From the NCBI GenBank assembly GCA_027310565.1, contig DAIDAP010000007.1, positions 62,001 to 126,000 of the forward strand: DNA of 64,000 nucleotides, given 5' to 3'. Below, piece by piece: positions 45,254 to 54,066 of this stretch. Source of the stretch: Chloroflexota bacterium. GTDB taxonomy: Bacteria; Chloroflexota; Limnocylindria; P2-11E. The notes below the pieces were generated by a model. It did not search any database. It was not told the origin of the DNA and was given only the letters and a program-made list of their open reading frames with translations. A program made the position numbers and the translations under genes. The number at the start of each line of letters is the position of its first letter. Position 1 is the first letter of the stretch.

Positions 45254-46855
45254 CTAGGGGATGACGAGGTGCACGGGGTTGCCGCGGATGTTCACTTCCC
45301 AGGTGGTGACGTCCTGGCCCTTGCCGGTGGTGATGTATTTGATCTTCCACCAGCCCGCGCCCGGCTCGCCGGGGGGCGTCGGCGCGGTGTAGCCGGTGGG
45401 GATGTTCACCGTGAGCGTCACCCACTGGTTGTTGTAGAAGTTCTTGCTGGTGTTCGACGTCTGCAGGCTCGTCACCGGCCCGCCCGAGAGCGACCCCGGT
45501 GACACCACGCCTGTCGCGACGTAGGAGAAGGTCGCGTCGGTGTAGCCGGTCGCGGTCGGCATCTGCACCTTGAGGGTCGTGTTCAGGATGTCGCCTGGGT
45601 CGAACAGCCTGATCTCGAGCGTCTTGCCGGCGTGCACGGCGTCCACCTGGGCCAGGTAGAAGATCGACGTGCCCGAGATCGCGTTGTACACGGCCATGCG
45701 CGTCTGCCCGTAGACGCGGGCCCCGGAGCCGCTGGCGAGGGTGACCTGGAGTCCGAAGTTGTTCACCGCGTTCTGGCTCGTGGTGCCGCCGGAGGTGACC
45801 ACCTGGAGCCGGTAGGTCCCCGGGGCGAGGTTGTTCGCCAGCCGCCACCACGCGTTGTGGTAGGGGCTGCCGGTGCAGTCGGCGGAGCTCGATCCGTTGT
45901 AGCCGTTGCCGTAGTCGCCGCCGCCCTTGTAGCTCGCGCTCTTGTCGACGTAGTCCATGTTCGCGAACAGCCCGCCATCGGTCGCGACGACGACGTCGTC
46001 GGTCGTCGAGTACGGGGTCCCGTTCATGTCCCAGAGCTTGAACGCGGTCGTCACCGCGGTCTTGGGCCCGAGGTAGAAGTCGCCGACGCCGAGCCGGCGC
46101 GCCGGCGAGGTCGAGCCGCCCGCGCCGGTCGCGCAGAACAGCGGGTCGTACACCCAGACCGCTCCGCCGGTGGAGCCCGCCGGGATCTCGACGATGTACG
46201 AGTAGCCGAGCGGGTCGAAGCCGGCGTTCAGCGACGGCTTCCCGTTGTAGTAGGTCGAGTAGGCGTCGCCGTTGGCGCGCTCGGTGCCCTTCATCTCGAT
46301 CGCGCCCCAGTACCCGAGCGTCGCGAGGGGGCCCGAGCCGTCGGCGGACGGGACGGCCGGACAGGCCGGCGGCGACGCATTGCCGTCGTCGCTGTTGCGG
46401 CAGAGCACGTGCACGCCCCAGTAGGAGAGCGGGCTGCCCATCGGCACCGGCAGGACGAACTCCGCCCGCGCGCGCCGTGTGCCGGTGATCGTGTTCACGC
46501 CGAAGAGCCGCGCGAAGAACGTGCGCACGGGCGCGCTGACGCTCGTCAGCATCACCTTGTCGTTGCCGGCGTCCTGGGCCGCGGCGACGGCGACACCGCC
46601 GACCCCGTCGGTGTAGCCGTTCTTCGTCGCCTCGGCGCGCGCGGCGCCGACGCCGCCGGACACGTTCGCCGGGAGGTACACGACGCCCGCGAGCGCGGCC
46701 GCGTCGGCGGCGCGCTGGATCTTCACCAGGTTCAGCTCGTACCACCCCACGTCGATGACGATCCCGGTGAAGCCGAGCAGCACCATGAGCATGAGCGCGA
46801 GCACGACGAAGCTCTGCCCGCGCTCCCCCCGGTGGAAGCCCCTAGCGCGTCGCAT
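45254..46855 (-). CDS. TadG-like pseudopilin-type surface protein
   Basis: 533 residues. The N-terminus RGFHRGERGQSFVVLALML is the TadE/TadG pattern: a short basic stretch, GQ, then one hydrophobic helix (about 15-37), then KIQRAADAAALAGVVYLP. A large extracytoplasmic domain follows, rich in Gly, Ser, Thr, Tyr and Asn with few charges, ending in a beta-rich region. It is likely exported through the Tad system and exposed. Its start overlaps the preceding TadE-like gene by 14 bp. Confidence 0.85.
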   Translation of the reverse strand: MRRARGFHRGERGQSFVVLALMLMVLLGFTGIVIDVGWYELNLVKIQRAADAAALAGVVYLPANVSGGVGAARAEATKNGYTDGVGGVAVAAAQDAGNDKVMLTSVSAPVRTFFARLFGVNTITGTRRARAEFVLPVPMGSPLSYWGVHVLCRNSDDGNASPPACPAVPSADGSGPLATLGYWGAIEMKGTERANGDAYSTYYNGKPSLNAGFDPLGYSYIVEIPAGSTGGAVWVYDPLFCATGAGGSTSPARRLGVGDFYLGPKTAVTTAFKLWDMNGTPYSTTDDVVVATDGGLFANMDYVDKSASYKGGGDYGNGYNGSSSADCTGSPYHNAWWRLANNLAPGTYRLQVVTSGGTTSQNAVNNFGLQVTLASGSGARVYGQTRMAVYNAISGTSIFYLAQVDAVHAGKTLEIRLFDPGDILNTTLKVQMPTATGYTDATFSYVATGVVSPGSLSGGPVTSLQTSNTSKNFYNNQWVTLTVNIPTGYTAPTPPGEPGAGWWKIKYITTGKGQDVTTWEVNIRGNPVHLVIP

Positions 46856-47444
46856 TGAGCGTCATCACCGTGCGGTCTCGCAGCGTGATCGTCGCGAGCG
46901 AGGGGACGAGGAAGCGCAGCGGCGTCCGCGCGCGGTACGTGTAGCGGACGGCGACGCCGACGCTGTCGGCCGGGATCACGTTGTTCCGCGCGCACGCCTG
47001 CCAGGGCGCGCTCGCCTCGACGAAGTCCAGATTCTGCCCGTCCACGAGCGGCCCGGCGCCGGCCGCGTACGTCCACACGTTCACCAGACCGCTCGCTTCG
47101 GCCCCGGTGACGGTCGCCTTGAAGATGCGGATCTCGCTCACGTCGGCGAGGTCCACGAGCGCGCCGGTCGCCGTCAGCGCGCGCTCGACGGCCGCGATGA
47201 CCTGCGGGTCCACGGTCGACGCGTTCGGGGACTGCCCCGCGCCGCAGCCCAGCGGGCCGCCGCCGTTGGCCAGGTTCCCGGCCATCCGCGCGCCCTCACG
47301 GGTCGCCTGCCCGACGGTCATGCCGGCGCTGAACAGCGTGCCCATCTCGATGATCCCGAACACCAGGAAGAGCAGCACCGGCGGGAGCGCGAGCGCGAGC
47401 TCGACCGTCGCCTGCCCGCGCTCGCCGAGCAGCGCCCGGATCAC
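46842..47444 (-). CDS. TadE-like pseudopilin
   Basis: 200 residues. The N-terminus LLGERGQATVELALALPPVLL continues into one hydrophobic helix, the TadE signature with Glu at position 5 of the mature helix, followed by GMTVGQATREGARMAG. The rest is an extracytoplasmic domain with two or three cysteines. It starts at a GTG that overlaps the stop of the preceding TadE-like gene. Confidence 0.88.
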   Translation of the reverse strand: MIRALLGERGQATVELALALPPVLLFLVFGIIEMGTLFSAGMTVGQATREGARMAGNLANGGGPLGCGAGQSPNASTVDPQVIAAVERALTATGALVDLADVSEIRIFKATVTGAEASGLVNVWTYAAGAGPLVDGQNLDFVEASAPWQACARNNVIPADSVGVAVRYTYRARTPLRFLVPSLATITLRDRTVMTLNATR

Positions 47445-48037
47445 AGCTGCGGCTCGATGCGCATCGCGGTCGTCTCGGTGAACGTGATCCCCGTCGAGCC
47501 GCTGATCCGCGCGAACGACGTGAGCCAGTTGTGCTGGTAGGTGACCTGCACGCCGACGATGTCGAGCGCGGTGTGTCCGCCGCCGCACCCGCCCAGCACG
47601 TCGCAGCGATCTTCCTCGAGGTACCCACCGGACGTGAGCGTGTACGGCACGGTGACGGTCGAGCCGTCGCCGTAGGTGCACGTCGTCGAGCCGGTCCGGT
47701 CGTAGACGTTCACGTTGCCGCCGATCTGCGCGCCGTTCGCGTCCGACCAGAAGATGTGGACCTCGGTGACGCGGAGAGCGCTCGCCGGCGAGACGATGTC
47801 GCGCTCGATGGCCGAGAGCACCACGCAGTCGGTGCCGGCCTTGCTGCCTCCCTCCGCGGCGAGCATCGCGGCGTCCCGGCTCGCGAAGCCGACGGTGTTG
47901 CGCGAGTTGAGGACGAAAGAGAACTCGATCAGGCCGACGATGAGGAGGAGGAGCACCGGCAGGACGAGCGCGAACTCGACGATCGCCTGACCCCGGTCGG
48001 CGTCCGCGAAACGACGGCGCTCCTGGCGTGACGGGAT
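47441..48037 (-). CDS. TadE-like pseudopilin, apparent ATC start
   Basis: About 198 residues. RGQAIVEFALVLPVLLLLIVG then LNSRNTVGFASRDAAML is the TadE pattern. The first GTG (ending at 47956) falls inside the hydrophobic helix and would remove the RGQ and VEF part. In frame upstream, back to a TAG, there is no ATG, GTG or TTG. An ATC ending at 48037 has AGGG seven bases before it. The soluble part holds several cysteines (TTCTYGDGST, DRCDVLGGCGGG). It is the first of three Tad-type genes, 58 bp after a histidine kinase. Confidence 0.8.
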   Translation of the reverse strand: MPSRQERRRFADADRGQAIVEFALVLPVLLLLIVGLIEFSFVLNSRNTVGFASRDAAMLAAEGGSKAGTDCVVLSAIERDIVSPASALRVTEVHIFWSDANGAQIGGNVNVYDRTGSTTCTYGDGSTVTVPYTLTSGGYLEEDRCDVLGGCGGGHTALDIVGVQVTYQHNWLTSFARISGSTGITFTETTAMRIEPQL

Positions 48038-48095
48038 GGACCGACCCTAGGAGGCGCGGCTGAACGGCGCCTGAACCTCGACCGGTACGAAGGTC

Positions 48096-49460
48096 TCAGA
48101 CGTCGGTGCGTAACGGGCGCCGGAGGACCGCCGAGGCCACCGTGCCGCCGCCGAGCGCGACGCCGATCGTCACCGTCCCACCGTAGGCCTCCGCGATGCG
48201 CCGCGCGATGGCGAGGCCGAGGCCGCTCCCCGGCGCGAAGCGCCGCGCGGACGCCCCGCGGTAGAAGCGGTCGAACACCCGCGGCAGCTCGGACGGCGGG
48301 ATGCCGATGCCGGTGTCGCGCACCTCGAGCAGCGCCTCGCCGCCGCGCTCGCGCACCGTGACGCGGATGAAGCCGCGCTCGGTGTACGCGGCGGCGTTCC
48401 CCACGAGGTCGCGCACCACGGACTCCACCAGCTCGCGCGGCACCGCGACCTCGACGTCCTCGGCGAGGTCGAGGTCCAGCGCGACGCCGGGCCGCAGCGT
48501 CGTCGCCGACGCGACCGCGCGCACCACGGACGCGAGGTCCGCGCGCCCGGGGACCCTGCTCGCGTCGGCGCGCGAGAGCAGCAGGAGCCGGTCGACGAGG
48601 GCCGCGAGGCCGGTGAGGTCGCGGCGCGCGTCCCCGAGCGCGGCCGCCTCCTCGCCGGCGAGGCCCTCGTCGCGGACGAACGCGAGGTTGCCGCGGATCG
48701 CGGCGAGCGGATTGCGCAGCTCGTGCGCCGCGTCTGCGACGAACGAGCGCTGGGTCTCCAGCGCGCGCGCCGCGGCGGCGTGCGCGGCCCGCTCCCGCGC
48801 CGACGCGCGCGCCGCGATCTCGACCATCGCGAGCGGCAGGAGCAGCACGACCATGAGCAGCGGCATCGCCGCCCAGACCACCGCTCCGATGGCGCCGATC
48901 GCCACGAGCGCCGCGGTGGGGAGCCACTCGCGCCCGACGAAGCCGTAGACCGCCCACGCGCCCCGCGTCCAGCCGATCATCGCAGCGACCGGCGCGAGCG
49001 CGGCGACGACGTAGAGCGCGCCGGCGACGAGGACCTCCTGGAGGTCGGGCGCGACCGCGGCGCTGAGCCGCAGCGCCGCCACGGCCGCCGCCGCGGCGCC
49101 GGCCGCGCCCGCGGACTTCGACACGTTCACCGTGGCGCTCACCAGGCTCGTGCGGCGGAGGCCGCGCGCGACGATCTCGGCCGTGACGAGCGCGGCGATC
49201 GCCTGCGCGGCGGGCAGCACCAGCACGCCGAAGAAGGCCACCGCGGCGGCGAGGCTGAGCTTCTCGCCGGGAGCGGGCTCGATCGGCCGCTGCAGGGCGG
49301 CGAGCGAGAGGATCGCGACGGCGAGCGCGAGCGGCAGCGTCGCGGCGCCGCCGACCTCCGTCGTCGCGGCGACCGCGGCGAGCGCCGCGCCGGGGACGGC
49401 CACCAGCGCCGCGGCGACCCAGACCGGTGCGCGCCGCGCCGCGAGCGCCGGCGCGCTCAC
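48096..49460 (-). CDS. Membrane sensor histidine kinase
   Basis: 454 residues. Six or seven membrane segments (about 10-215) have little outside the membrane, so it may sense a membrane or intramembrane signal. HisKA has the phospho-acceptor in DAAHELRNPLAAIRG (His246), and the ATPase domain has RDLVGNAAAYTERG, RDTGIGIPPSEL and GSGLGLAIARRI. The HK lies in one operon with the response regulator at 49779-50525 and upstream of three Tad-type genes. Start: GTG ending at 49460. Confidence 0.92.
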   Translation of the reverse strand: MSAPALAARRAPVWVAAALVAVPGAALAAVAATTEVGGAATLPLALAVAILSLAALQRPIEPAPGEKLSLAAAVAFFGVLVLPAAQAIAALVTAEIVARGLRRTSLVSATVNVSKSAGAAGAAAAAVAALRLSAAVAPDLQEVLVAGALYVVAALAPVAAMIGWTRGAWAVYGFVGREWLPTAALVAIGAIGAVVWAAMPLLMVVLLLPLAMVEIAARASARERAAHAAAARALETQRSFVADAAHELRNPLAAIRGNLAFVRDEGLAGEEAAALGDARRDLTGLAALVDRLLLLSRADASRVPGRADLASVVRAVASATTLRPGVALDLDLAEDVEVAVPRELVESVVRDLVGNAAAYTERGFIRVTVRERGGEALLEVRDTGIGIPPSELPRVFDRFYRGASARRFAPGSGLGLAIARRIAEAYGGTVTIGVALGGGTVASAVLRRPLRTDV

Positions 49461-49488
49461 GCGCTAGTCGCCGCGGCGCGCGTGCTCG

Positions 49489-49782
49489 TCAGGGCCGCCC
49501 CGGCAGCGACGACCACGGGCGGGCGTTCGCGAGCGCGTGCTGCATGCCGATCGCGACGCCGCCCTGCAGCGTGTTGATGCCGGCGGGGAGGTCGAGCGTC
49601 CCCGACGTCGTGCTTTTCAGCCAGGAGAGCGACGAGCTGAAGCTGGGCTCGCCGGTCGGCCGCAGACGGAAGTCGTTCGGCGGTGGACTCCCCGCGTCGC
49701 ACCACTCGGGTCCGGCGAGCGCCTGACCCCCCATCAGCAGCAGCAGCGCCAGCGTCGCCGGGACGAAGAATGCGCGCCTCAT
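49489..49782 (-). CDS. Small secreted protein of unknown function
   Basis: 97 residues with a clear signal peptide (RRAFFVPATLALLLLMGGQALA, cleavage near residue 23) and a mature part starting GPEWCDAGSPPPNDFRLRP with a single Cys. No family is recognised. It lies between response regulator and kinase genes and its ATG overlaps the regulator stop (ATGA), so it may act as a signal or accessory sensor for this system. Confidence 0.75.
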   Translation of the reverse strand: MRRAFFVPATLALLLLMGGQALAGPEWCDAGSPPPNDFRLRPTGEPSFSSSLSWLKSTTSGTLDLPAGINTLQGGVAIGMQHALANARPWSSLPGRP

Positions 49783-50525
49783 ACGGCCACCCCTGTTCCC
49801 ACAGAATTCGTTCCCACAGAATTCGCTCGCAGGACGTACCCCGCGCGGCGGACGGCGTGGATCTCCACGCCGCCTCCCGCCGCGCTGATCTTGTGCCGCA
49901 GCCGGGCCACCAGCACCTCCGTGACGTTCGAGGACGCCTCGCGGTCGCGCCAGGGCAGCCGATCGAGCGCCGCCCGCGGCGTCAGCGCGGGGTACGCGCG
50001 CGCGAGCTGCACCAGGACCGAGCGCTCGCCGGTCGTGAGCTCGAGCTGCTGCTGCCCCACCCACGCGTCCCCCGTCGCGAGCGCGACGCGCAGCGGGCCG
50101 ATCCGGCGCGTGACCCGCTGCTCGCCGCCGCCGCGGCGCAGCAGCGCCTGCATCCGCGCGACGAGCTCGACCGGCTCGCACGGCTTCACGACGTAGTCGT
50201 CGGCGCCGAGCGCGAAGAGGAGCACCTTCGCGTTCACGTCGTCCCGCGCCGTGAGCACGAGGATCGGGACGTCGCCGTTCGCGGGGAGCTCGCGGATGCG
50301 CGTGCACACGGCCGAGCCCTCCCCCGTGCCGAGCCCGAGATCGAGCAGCACGATGTCGGGCGAGGTCTCCATCACGCGGCGCAGCGCGTCGTCCTCGGTC
50401 GCCGCGTCGTACACGACGAACCCCGCCCGCGTCAGGTTCCGTCGCAGCATCGCGGTCACGCCGGCGTCGTCCTCGACGATCAGCGCGACCTGGCTGCGCT
50501 CTGCCCTTCCCACTCCGCGTCGCAC
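49779..50525 (-). CDS. OmpR/PhoB-family response regulator
   Basis: 248 residues. The receiver (about 10-125) has IVEDDAG, Asp62 in VLLDLGLGTGEG, VLTARDD and VVKPCE. The winged-helix domain (about 140-235) has LTTGERSVLVQLAR and VTEVLVARLRHKI then HAVRRAGYVLRA. The GTG ending at 50525 has GAGG seven bases upstream and is preferred over an ATG 11 codons earlier. The last residues repeat SVGTN because of a 15-bp tandem duplication. It likely controls its own operon, including the Tad-type genes. Confidence 0.9.
   Translation of the reverse strand: MRRGVGRAERSQVALIVEDDAGVTAMLRRNLTRAGFVVYDAATEDDALRRVMETSPDIVLLDLGLGTGEGSAVCTRIRELPANGDVPILVLTARDDVNAKVLLFALGADDYVVKPCEPVELVARMQALLRRGGGEQRVTRRIGPLRVALATGDAWVGQQQLELTTGERSVLVQLARAYPALTPRAALDRLPWRDREASSNVTEVLVARLRHKISAAGGGVEIHAVRRAGYVLRANSVGTNSVGTGVAV
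49796..49825. repeat. 15-bp tandem duplication in the response regulator 3' end
   Basis: TTCCCACAGAATTCG occurs twice in direct tandem. It adds five residues in frame just before the stop of the PhoB-type regulator. It is more AT-rich than its surroundings and contains two EcoRI-type GAATTC palindromes. Confidence 0.9.
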
Positions 50526-50637
50526 TGTCCCGCCTCTCGCTGAACGGTGGCTGAACACGGCCTGAGTATGTTCGCGCGCGAGCGCTCGGGCGGTCGCGGA
50601 GCCGTCGCAAAGCGCCGGGAACGGGCCGCGGCCGACG

Positions 50638-51915
50638 CTACGCCGGCGTCGCCACCTCGGCGCCCTTGACCGCGTCGACGAGCGCGCGGACGCCGTGCCG
50701 GAGGTCGGCCTCGGCGATGTTCAGCGCGGGGATGAAGCGCACCACCTGCTCGTGCGAGCCGGCGGTGATGACGAGGACGTCGCGCTCCAGCGCCCCCGCG
50801 ACCGCGGCCTTCGCGGCCGCCTTCGTGTCGAGCTCGAGCGCCACCATCGCGCCGAACCGGCGGATCTCGCGGACGTGCGGGTGGGCGCGCAGCGGCGCCA
50901 GCTCTTCGACGGTCCACTGCCCGACCTGCTCCGCGCGCTGCACGAGCCCCTCGTCGCGGATGACCCGCAGCGTCGCGAGGCCCGCGGCGCACGACACCGG
51001 GTTGCCGCCGAACGTCGAGCCGTGCGTCCCCGTCATCCACTTCCTCTGCAGCTCGCGCGACGACACGATCGCGCCGAGCGGCAGCCCGCCGCCGAGCGCC
51101 TTCGCCGCGAGCAGGACGTCCGGCGTCACGCCGAAGCGCTGCGCCGCGAACCATGCGCCGGTGCGCCCCATGCCGGACTGCACCTCGTCGAAGATGAGCA
51201 GCGCGCCGATGCGCGTCGCGATGTCGCGCAGCGAGCGGATGAAGGACGCCGGCGGCGCGACGTAGCCGCCCTCGCCGAGCACCGGCTCGATGAGGATGCC
51301 GGCGACCGAATCGGCGGGGATTTCGTGGTCGAGCATCGTCTCGAGGATCGCGAGGGCGTGCTCCGCGCACGCGTCCGCGTCGTGCGCGGGCGGGATGGGG
51401 CAGGTGACCGCGTACGGGTACGGCGCGACGAACACGTCGGGAAGGAGCGCGCCGTAGCCGCTGCGGTAGGTGTTCTTCGACGAGGTCAGCGTGGCCGCGC
51501 CGGTCGTCCGCCCGTGGAAGCCGCCGCGGAAGGTGATGAGCGAGCCGCGCCGGGTCGCCTGGCGCGCCAGCTTGATCGCGGCCTCGACCGCCTCCGCCCC
51601 CGAGTTCCCGAAGAAGACCGTGTCCAGCCCGTCCGGCGTGACCGTCACGAGCTCCTCGGCGAGCTCGATGTTCGACTCGTACGAGGCGACGCCGGTGGAG
51701 ATGTGCATGAGCTTCGCGGCCTGCTCCTGCACCGCCTTCACGACGCGCGGGTGCGAGTGGCCGGCGCTCAGGACCGCGATGCCGGAGGTGAGGTCGAGAA
51801 CGCGGCGGCCGTCCTTGGCCGTGAGCCACGAGCCCTCGGCGCGGTCGACCTCGAGCCACGTGTAGTGCCCGGAGACGGGCGACAGGACGCGCTTCGCGCG
51901 GCTCTCCAGGGACAT
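50638..51915 (-). CDS. Class III aminotransferase, GabT/acetylornithine type
   Basis: 425 residues, PLP-dependent. GNSGAEAVEAAIKLARQATR, TFRGGFHGRTTGAATLT, IEPVLGEGGYVAPP, LLIFDEVQSGMGRTG and the PLP Lys in LAAKALGGGLPLGA are visible. Length and the N-terminus (SGHYTWLEVDRAEGSWL) fit 4-aminobutyrate aminotransferases better than ArgD. The substrate is not certain. It stands as a single gene, with no pathway neighbours. Confidence 0.88.
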   Translation of the reverse strand: MSLESRAKRVLSPVSGHYTWLEVDRAEGSWLTAKDGRRVLDLTSGIAVLSAGHSHPRVVKAVQEQAAKLMHISTGVASYESNIELAEELVTVTPDGLDTVFFGNSGAEAVEAAIKLARQATRRGSLITFRGGFHGRTTGAATLTSSKNTYRSGYGALLPDVFVAPYPYAVTCPIPPAHDADACAEHALAILETMLDHEIPADSVAGILIEPVLGEGGYVAPPASFIRSLRDIATRIGALLIFDEVQSGMGRTGAWFAAQRFGVTPDVLLAAKALGGGLPLGAIVSSRELQRKWMTGTHGSTFGGNPVSCAAGLATLRVIRDEGLVQRAEQVGQWTVEELAPLRAHPHVREIRRFGAMVALELDTKAAAKAAVAGALERDVLVITAGSHEQVVRFIPALNIAEADLRHGVRALVDAVKGAEVATPA

Positions 51916-51932
51916 GGACCGAGTGTACGGGG

Positions 51933-52478
51933 CTAGCCCGGCCGGCGCTCCTCGTCCTCGGGCGTCACGAGGATCTGCAGCGTGCTGCGGTCCTCGCCGA
52001 TGACGCGCACGCGGTATCCGGGGACGCCGGCGCGCAGCGCGCTGGCCAGGCGCCCGGGCCCCGCGTAGCCCACCCGCACCTTCAGCACGCCGTGCCGGTA
52101 GTACTCCGGCCGGAGCACTCCGACGCCGCGGACCCTGCGCAGCGCGAGCTCGAAGCGATGCCAGTCGTCGGGCGTCGGCAGCGGCGTCACGACGAGGTCG
52201 GTCTCGCCGATGCCCGGCGGCAGGCGCGGCGAGGGGATCGCGGCGCCGCGCGGCTCGTCGCCTTCCTCCGCGACCGGCGGCGGCGGCTCGGCGAGACCGA
52301 TGATGAGCGCGCCCTCCGGTCGGCGCGGCGGTCGCGGCGCGTCGATCCGCGGCGGCGGCGCGGGATCGGCGGGCGGCGCGGGCGCCGGAGGCGAGGGCGG
52401 GCGCGCGCCGATGCGGGCCGCGAGGTCGAGCGGCTCCTCGACGTGCTCGTCCTTCTTCTTCCGATCCTTCTTCGCCAT
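51933..52478 (-). CDS. Protein with Pro-rich linker and shared C-terminal 'VxTP' domain
   Basis: 181 residues. A Lys-rich start (KKDRKKKDE), a Pro/Ala-rich linker (about 25-90) and a folded C-terminal domain (93-176) beginning DLVVTPLPTPDDWHRFELAL and ending RSTLQILVTPE. This domain has the same layout as the C-terminus of the divergently encoded coiled-coil protein at 53026-54033 (IVITPVGSFPRLVEIERHI), suggesting a beta-alpha-beta-beta-alpha-beta fold. I do not recognise a named family. It is 11 bp downstream of the receiver-like gene. Confidence 0.75.
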   Translation of the reverse strand: MAKKDRKKKDEHVEEPLDLAARIGARPPSPPAPAPPADPAPPPRIDAPRPPRRPEGALIIGLAEPPPPVAEEGDEPRGAAIPSPRLPPGIGETDLVVTPLPTPDDWHRFELALRRVRGVGVLRPEYYRHGVLKVRVGYAGPGRLASALRAGVPGYRVRVIGEDRSTLQILVTPEDEERRPG

Positions 52479-52489
52479 CTCGCCCGAGC

Positions 52490-52927
52490 CTATCCCGCCG
52501 TCGACAGGGCGAGCCACCCCCACCAGAGGAGGAGGCCCAGCGCCACGGCGAGCACCGCGGTGAGCGCCCCGGCAAGGAGGAGCCGGCCCCGCTGATGCGG
52601 CGGCGGCGCGGCGCGATCCACGGCCGCCGCGAGCTCCGCGGCCGTCGCGTCCTTCCGCAGCCAGCCCCGCGCGGCGTCGAGCGTGCGCTCCAGGGCCCGT
52701 CCGTCCGCCTCGCTGCCCGACAGCACGTAGGCCGGCACGCCCAGCTCGCCGCGCTCGCCGTTCTGGAGGAGCACGCCGTCGACGAGCGCGACGTCGGGCC
52801 GCCAGTGGGAGGTCAGCACGGCCGCGTCGGCGAGGCTGGGAACGCGACGGACGTCGTACCGACGCTCGATCCGCAGCAGCGTTTCCAGTCCAGCGCCGAC
52901 GACCGGATGGGCGACGACGAGGAGCAC
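52490..52927 (-). CDS. Membrane-anchored degenerate receiver-like protein
   Basis: 145 residues. The first 110 resemble a NarL-type receiver (LLVVAHPVVGAGLETLLRIE where LIADDHPLVREGL-like sequence is usual, then ALVDGVLLQNG and GWLRKDATAAEL). The acidic pair near the N-terminus is replaced by Val-Ala, so normal metal-dependent phosphorylation is unlikely. A C-terminal membrane segment (about 117-140) anchors it. Start: GTG ending at 52927. It is divergent from the coiled-coil/VxTP gene. Confidence 0.75.
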   Translation of the reverse strand: MLLVVAHPVVGAGLETLLRIERRYDVRRVPSLADAAVLTSHWRPDVALVDGVLLQNGERGELGVPAYVLSGSEADGRALERTLDAARGWLRKDATAAELAAAVDRAAPPPHQRGRLLLAGALTAVLAVALGLLLWWGWLALSTAG

Positions 52928-53025
52928 CTTCGCGCGGACGATCGCTCGATCGTACGCCGGGTTGCCAACATTGTGTACGCTTTGCGCTGCACGCGGGAGG
53001 TGCGGAGGAAGAAAGGCGGTACGCC

Positions 53026-54033
53026 TTGGCTGATGGCCGCGTGAGCAGCGCCGACGACATCATCGCCACCCTCTCCGCCCGCGTCTCCGATCTCGGCAAG
53101 CGCGTCGCCGTGCTTCAGGCTGAGCTGGAATCCGCGCAGCGGCGCATCGCCGTGTACGAGGAGCACGACAGCACCATCCAGGACGCGCTGTCGGGCGCCC
53201 TCCGGGCCGCGTATCAGATCCGCGAGCGGGCCGAGACCACCGCCGCGCAGATCCTCGAGCAGGCCCGCGAGCAGCGCCGTCTGCTGCTGACGGAGATCGA
53301 GCGCCTGCGCGACGAGCGCGATCAGCTCGAGAACGAGATCGCCGAGCGCCGCCGCGGCGGCATCGCCGCCGTCGCGCCGCGCCCGATCACGACCGACGCC
53401 GCCGCGTCGGAGATCCGCCAGCTCGCGAGCGAGGCGCTGCGCGGCCTCTTCCAGGAGATCGTCGACGACATCCGCGCCGCGCCGCGCCCGGCCCCCGCCG
53501 CGCCGCCGCCGGCGCCGGAGCGGCCGCCGGTCGCGCCGGCCGCCGAGGCACGCGCCGAGGCGGTCGCCGAGGACCTCGAGGAGATGCCCGCGCCGCCGGC
53601 GCCGACGATCGCGCCGCCGCAGGCGGTCACGCCGCAGGCGGTCACGCCGCCTGAGCCCCCGCCCGCGCCGCCGCGGCTCGAGGCCGTGCCCGCGCCTCCC
53701 CCGTTCGGGTCGGAGATCGAAGAAATGGCTCCGCCGAGGGTGGCGCAGACCCCGCCGACGAGCGAGCTTGGCATCGTGATCACGCCCGTCGGCTCGTTCC
53801 CCCGGCTCGTCGAGATCGAGCGGCACATCCAGTCGCTCCCGGCAGTCCGCACGCTGTACGTCCGCGACTTCCGCGCGGGCACGGCGACGCTCGCGGTCGC
53901 GCTGCGCTCTCCGCTCACGCCCGACGAATTCGGCGCGATGCTCTCGTCGCTCGAGCAGCTGCGCATGCGCGTCATGGCGAGCGCGCGCAACGTCATCGAG
54001 CTGAGGATCGAGGGCGAAGCGTCGATCGCGTGA
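53026..54033 (+). CDS. Coiled-coil protein with Pro-rich linker and 'VxTP' domain
   Basis: 335 residues from TTG 53026 (GTG 53041 is the alternative). A long N-terminal coiled coil (about 5-110: RVSDLGKRVAVLQAELESAQ, ILEQAREQRRLLLTEIERL) recalls DivIVA-type or kinase-linker helices. A Pro/Ala/Glu-rich linker (about 145-245) and a folded C-terminal domain (about 249-331) follow. The latter matches the C-terminus of the protein at 51933-52478. It is the first gene of an operon with a NarX-type kinase (33-bp gap) and a NarL-type regulator. The function is unknown. Confidence 0.75.
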   Translation: MADGRVSSADDIIATLSARVSDLGKRVAVLQAELESAQRRIAVYEEHDSTIQDALSGALRAAYQIRERAETTAAQILEQAREQRRLLLTEIERLRDERDQLENEIAERRRGGIAAVAPRPITTDAAASEIRQLASEALRGLFQEIVDDIRAAPRPAPAAPPPAPERPPVAPAAEARAEAVAEDLEEMPAPPAPTIAPPQAVTPQAVTPPEPPPAPPRLEAVPAPPPFGSEIEEMAPPRVAQTPPTSELGIVITPVGSFPRLVEIERHIQSLPAVRTLYVRDFRAGTATLAVALRSPLTPDEFGAMLSSLEQLRMRVMASARNVIELRIEGEASIA

Positions 54034-54066
54034 CGGGGTGAGGATGGAGCGAGGGAGGGCGCACGC

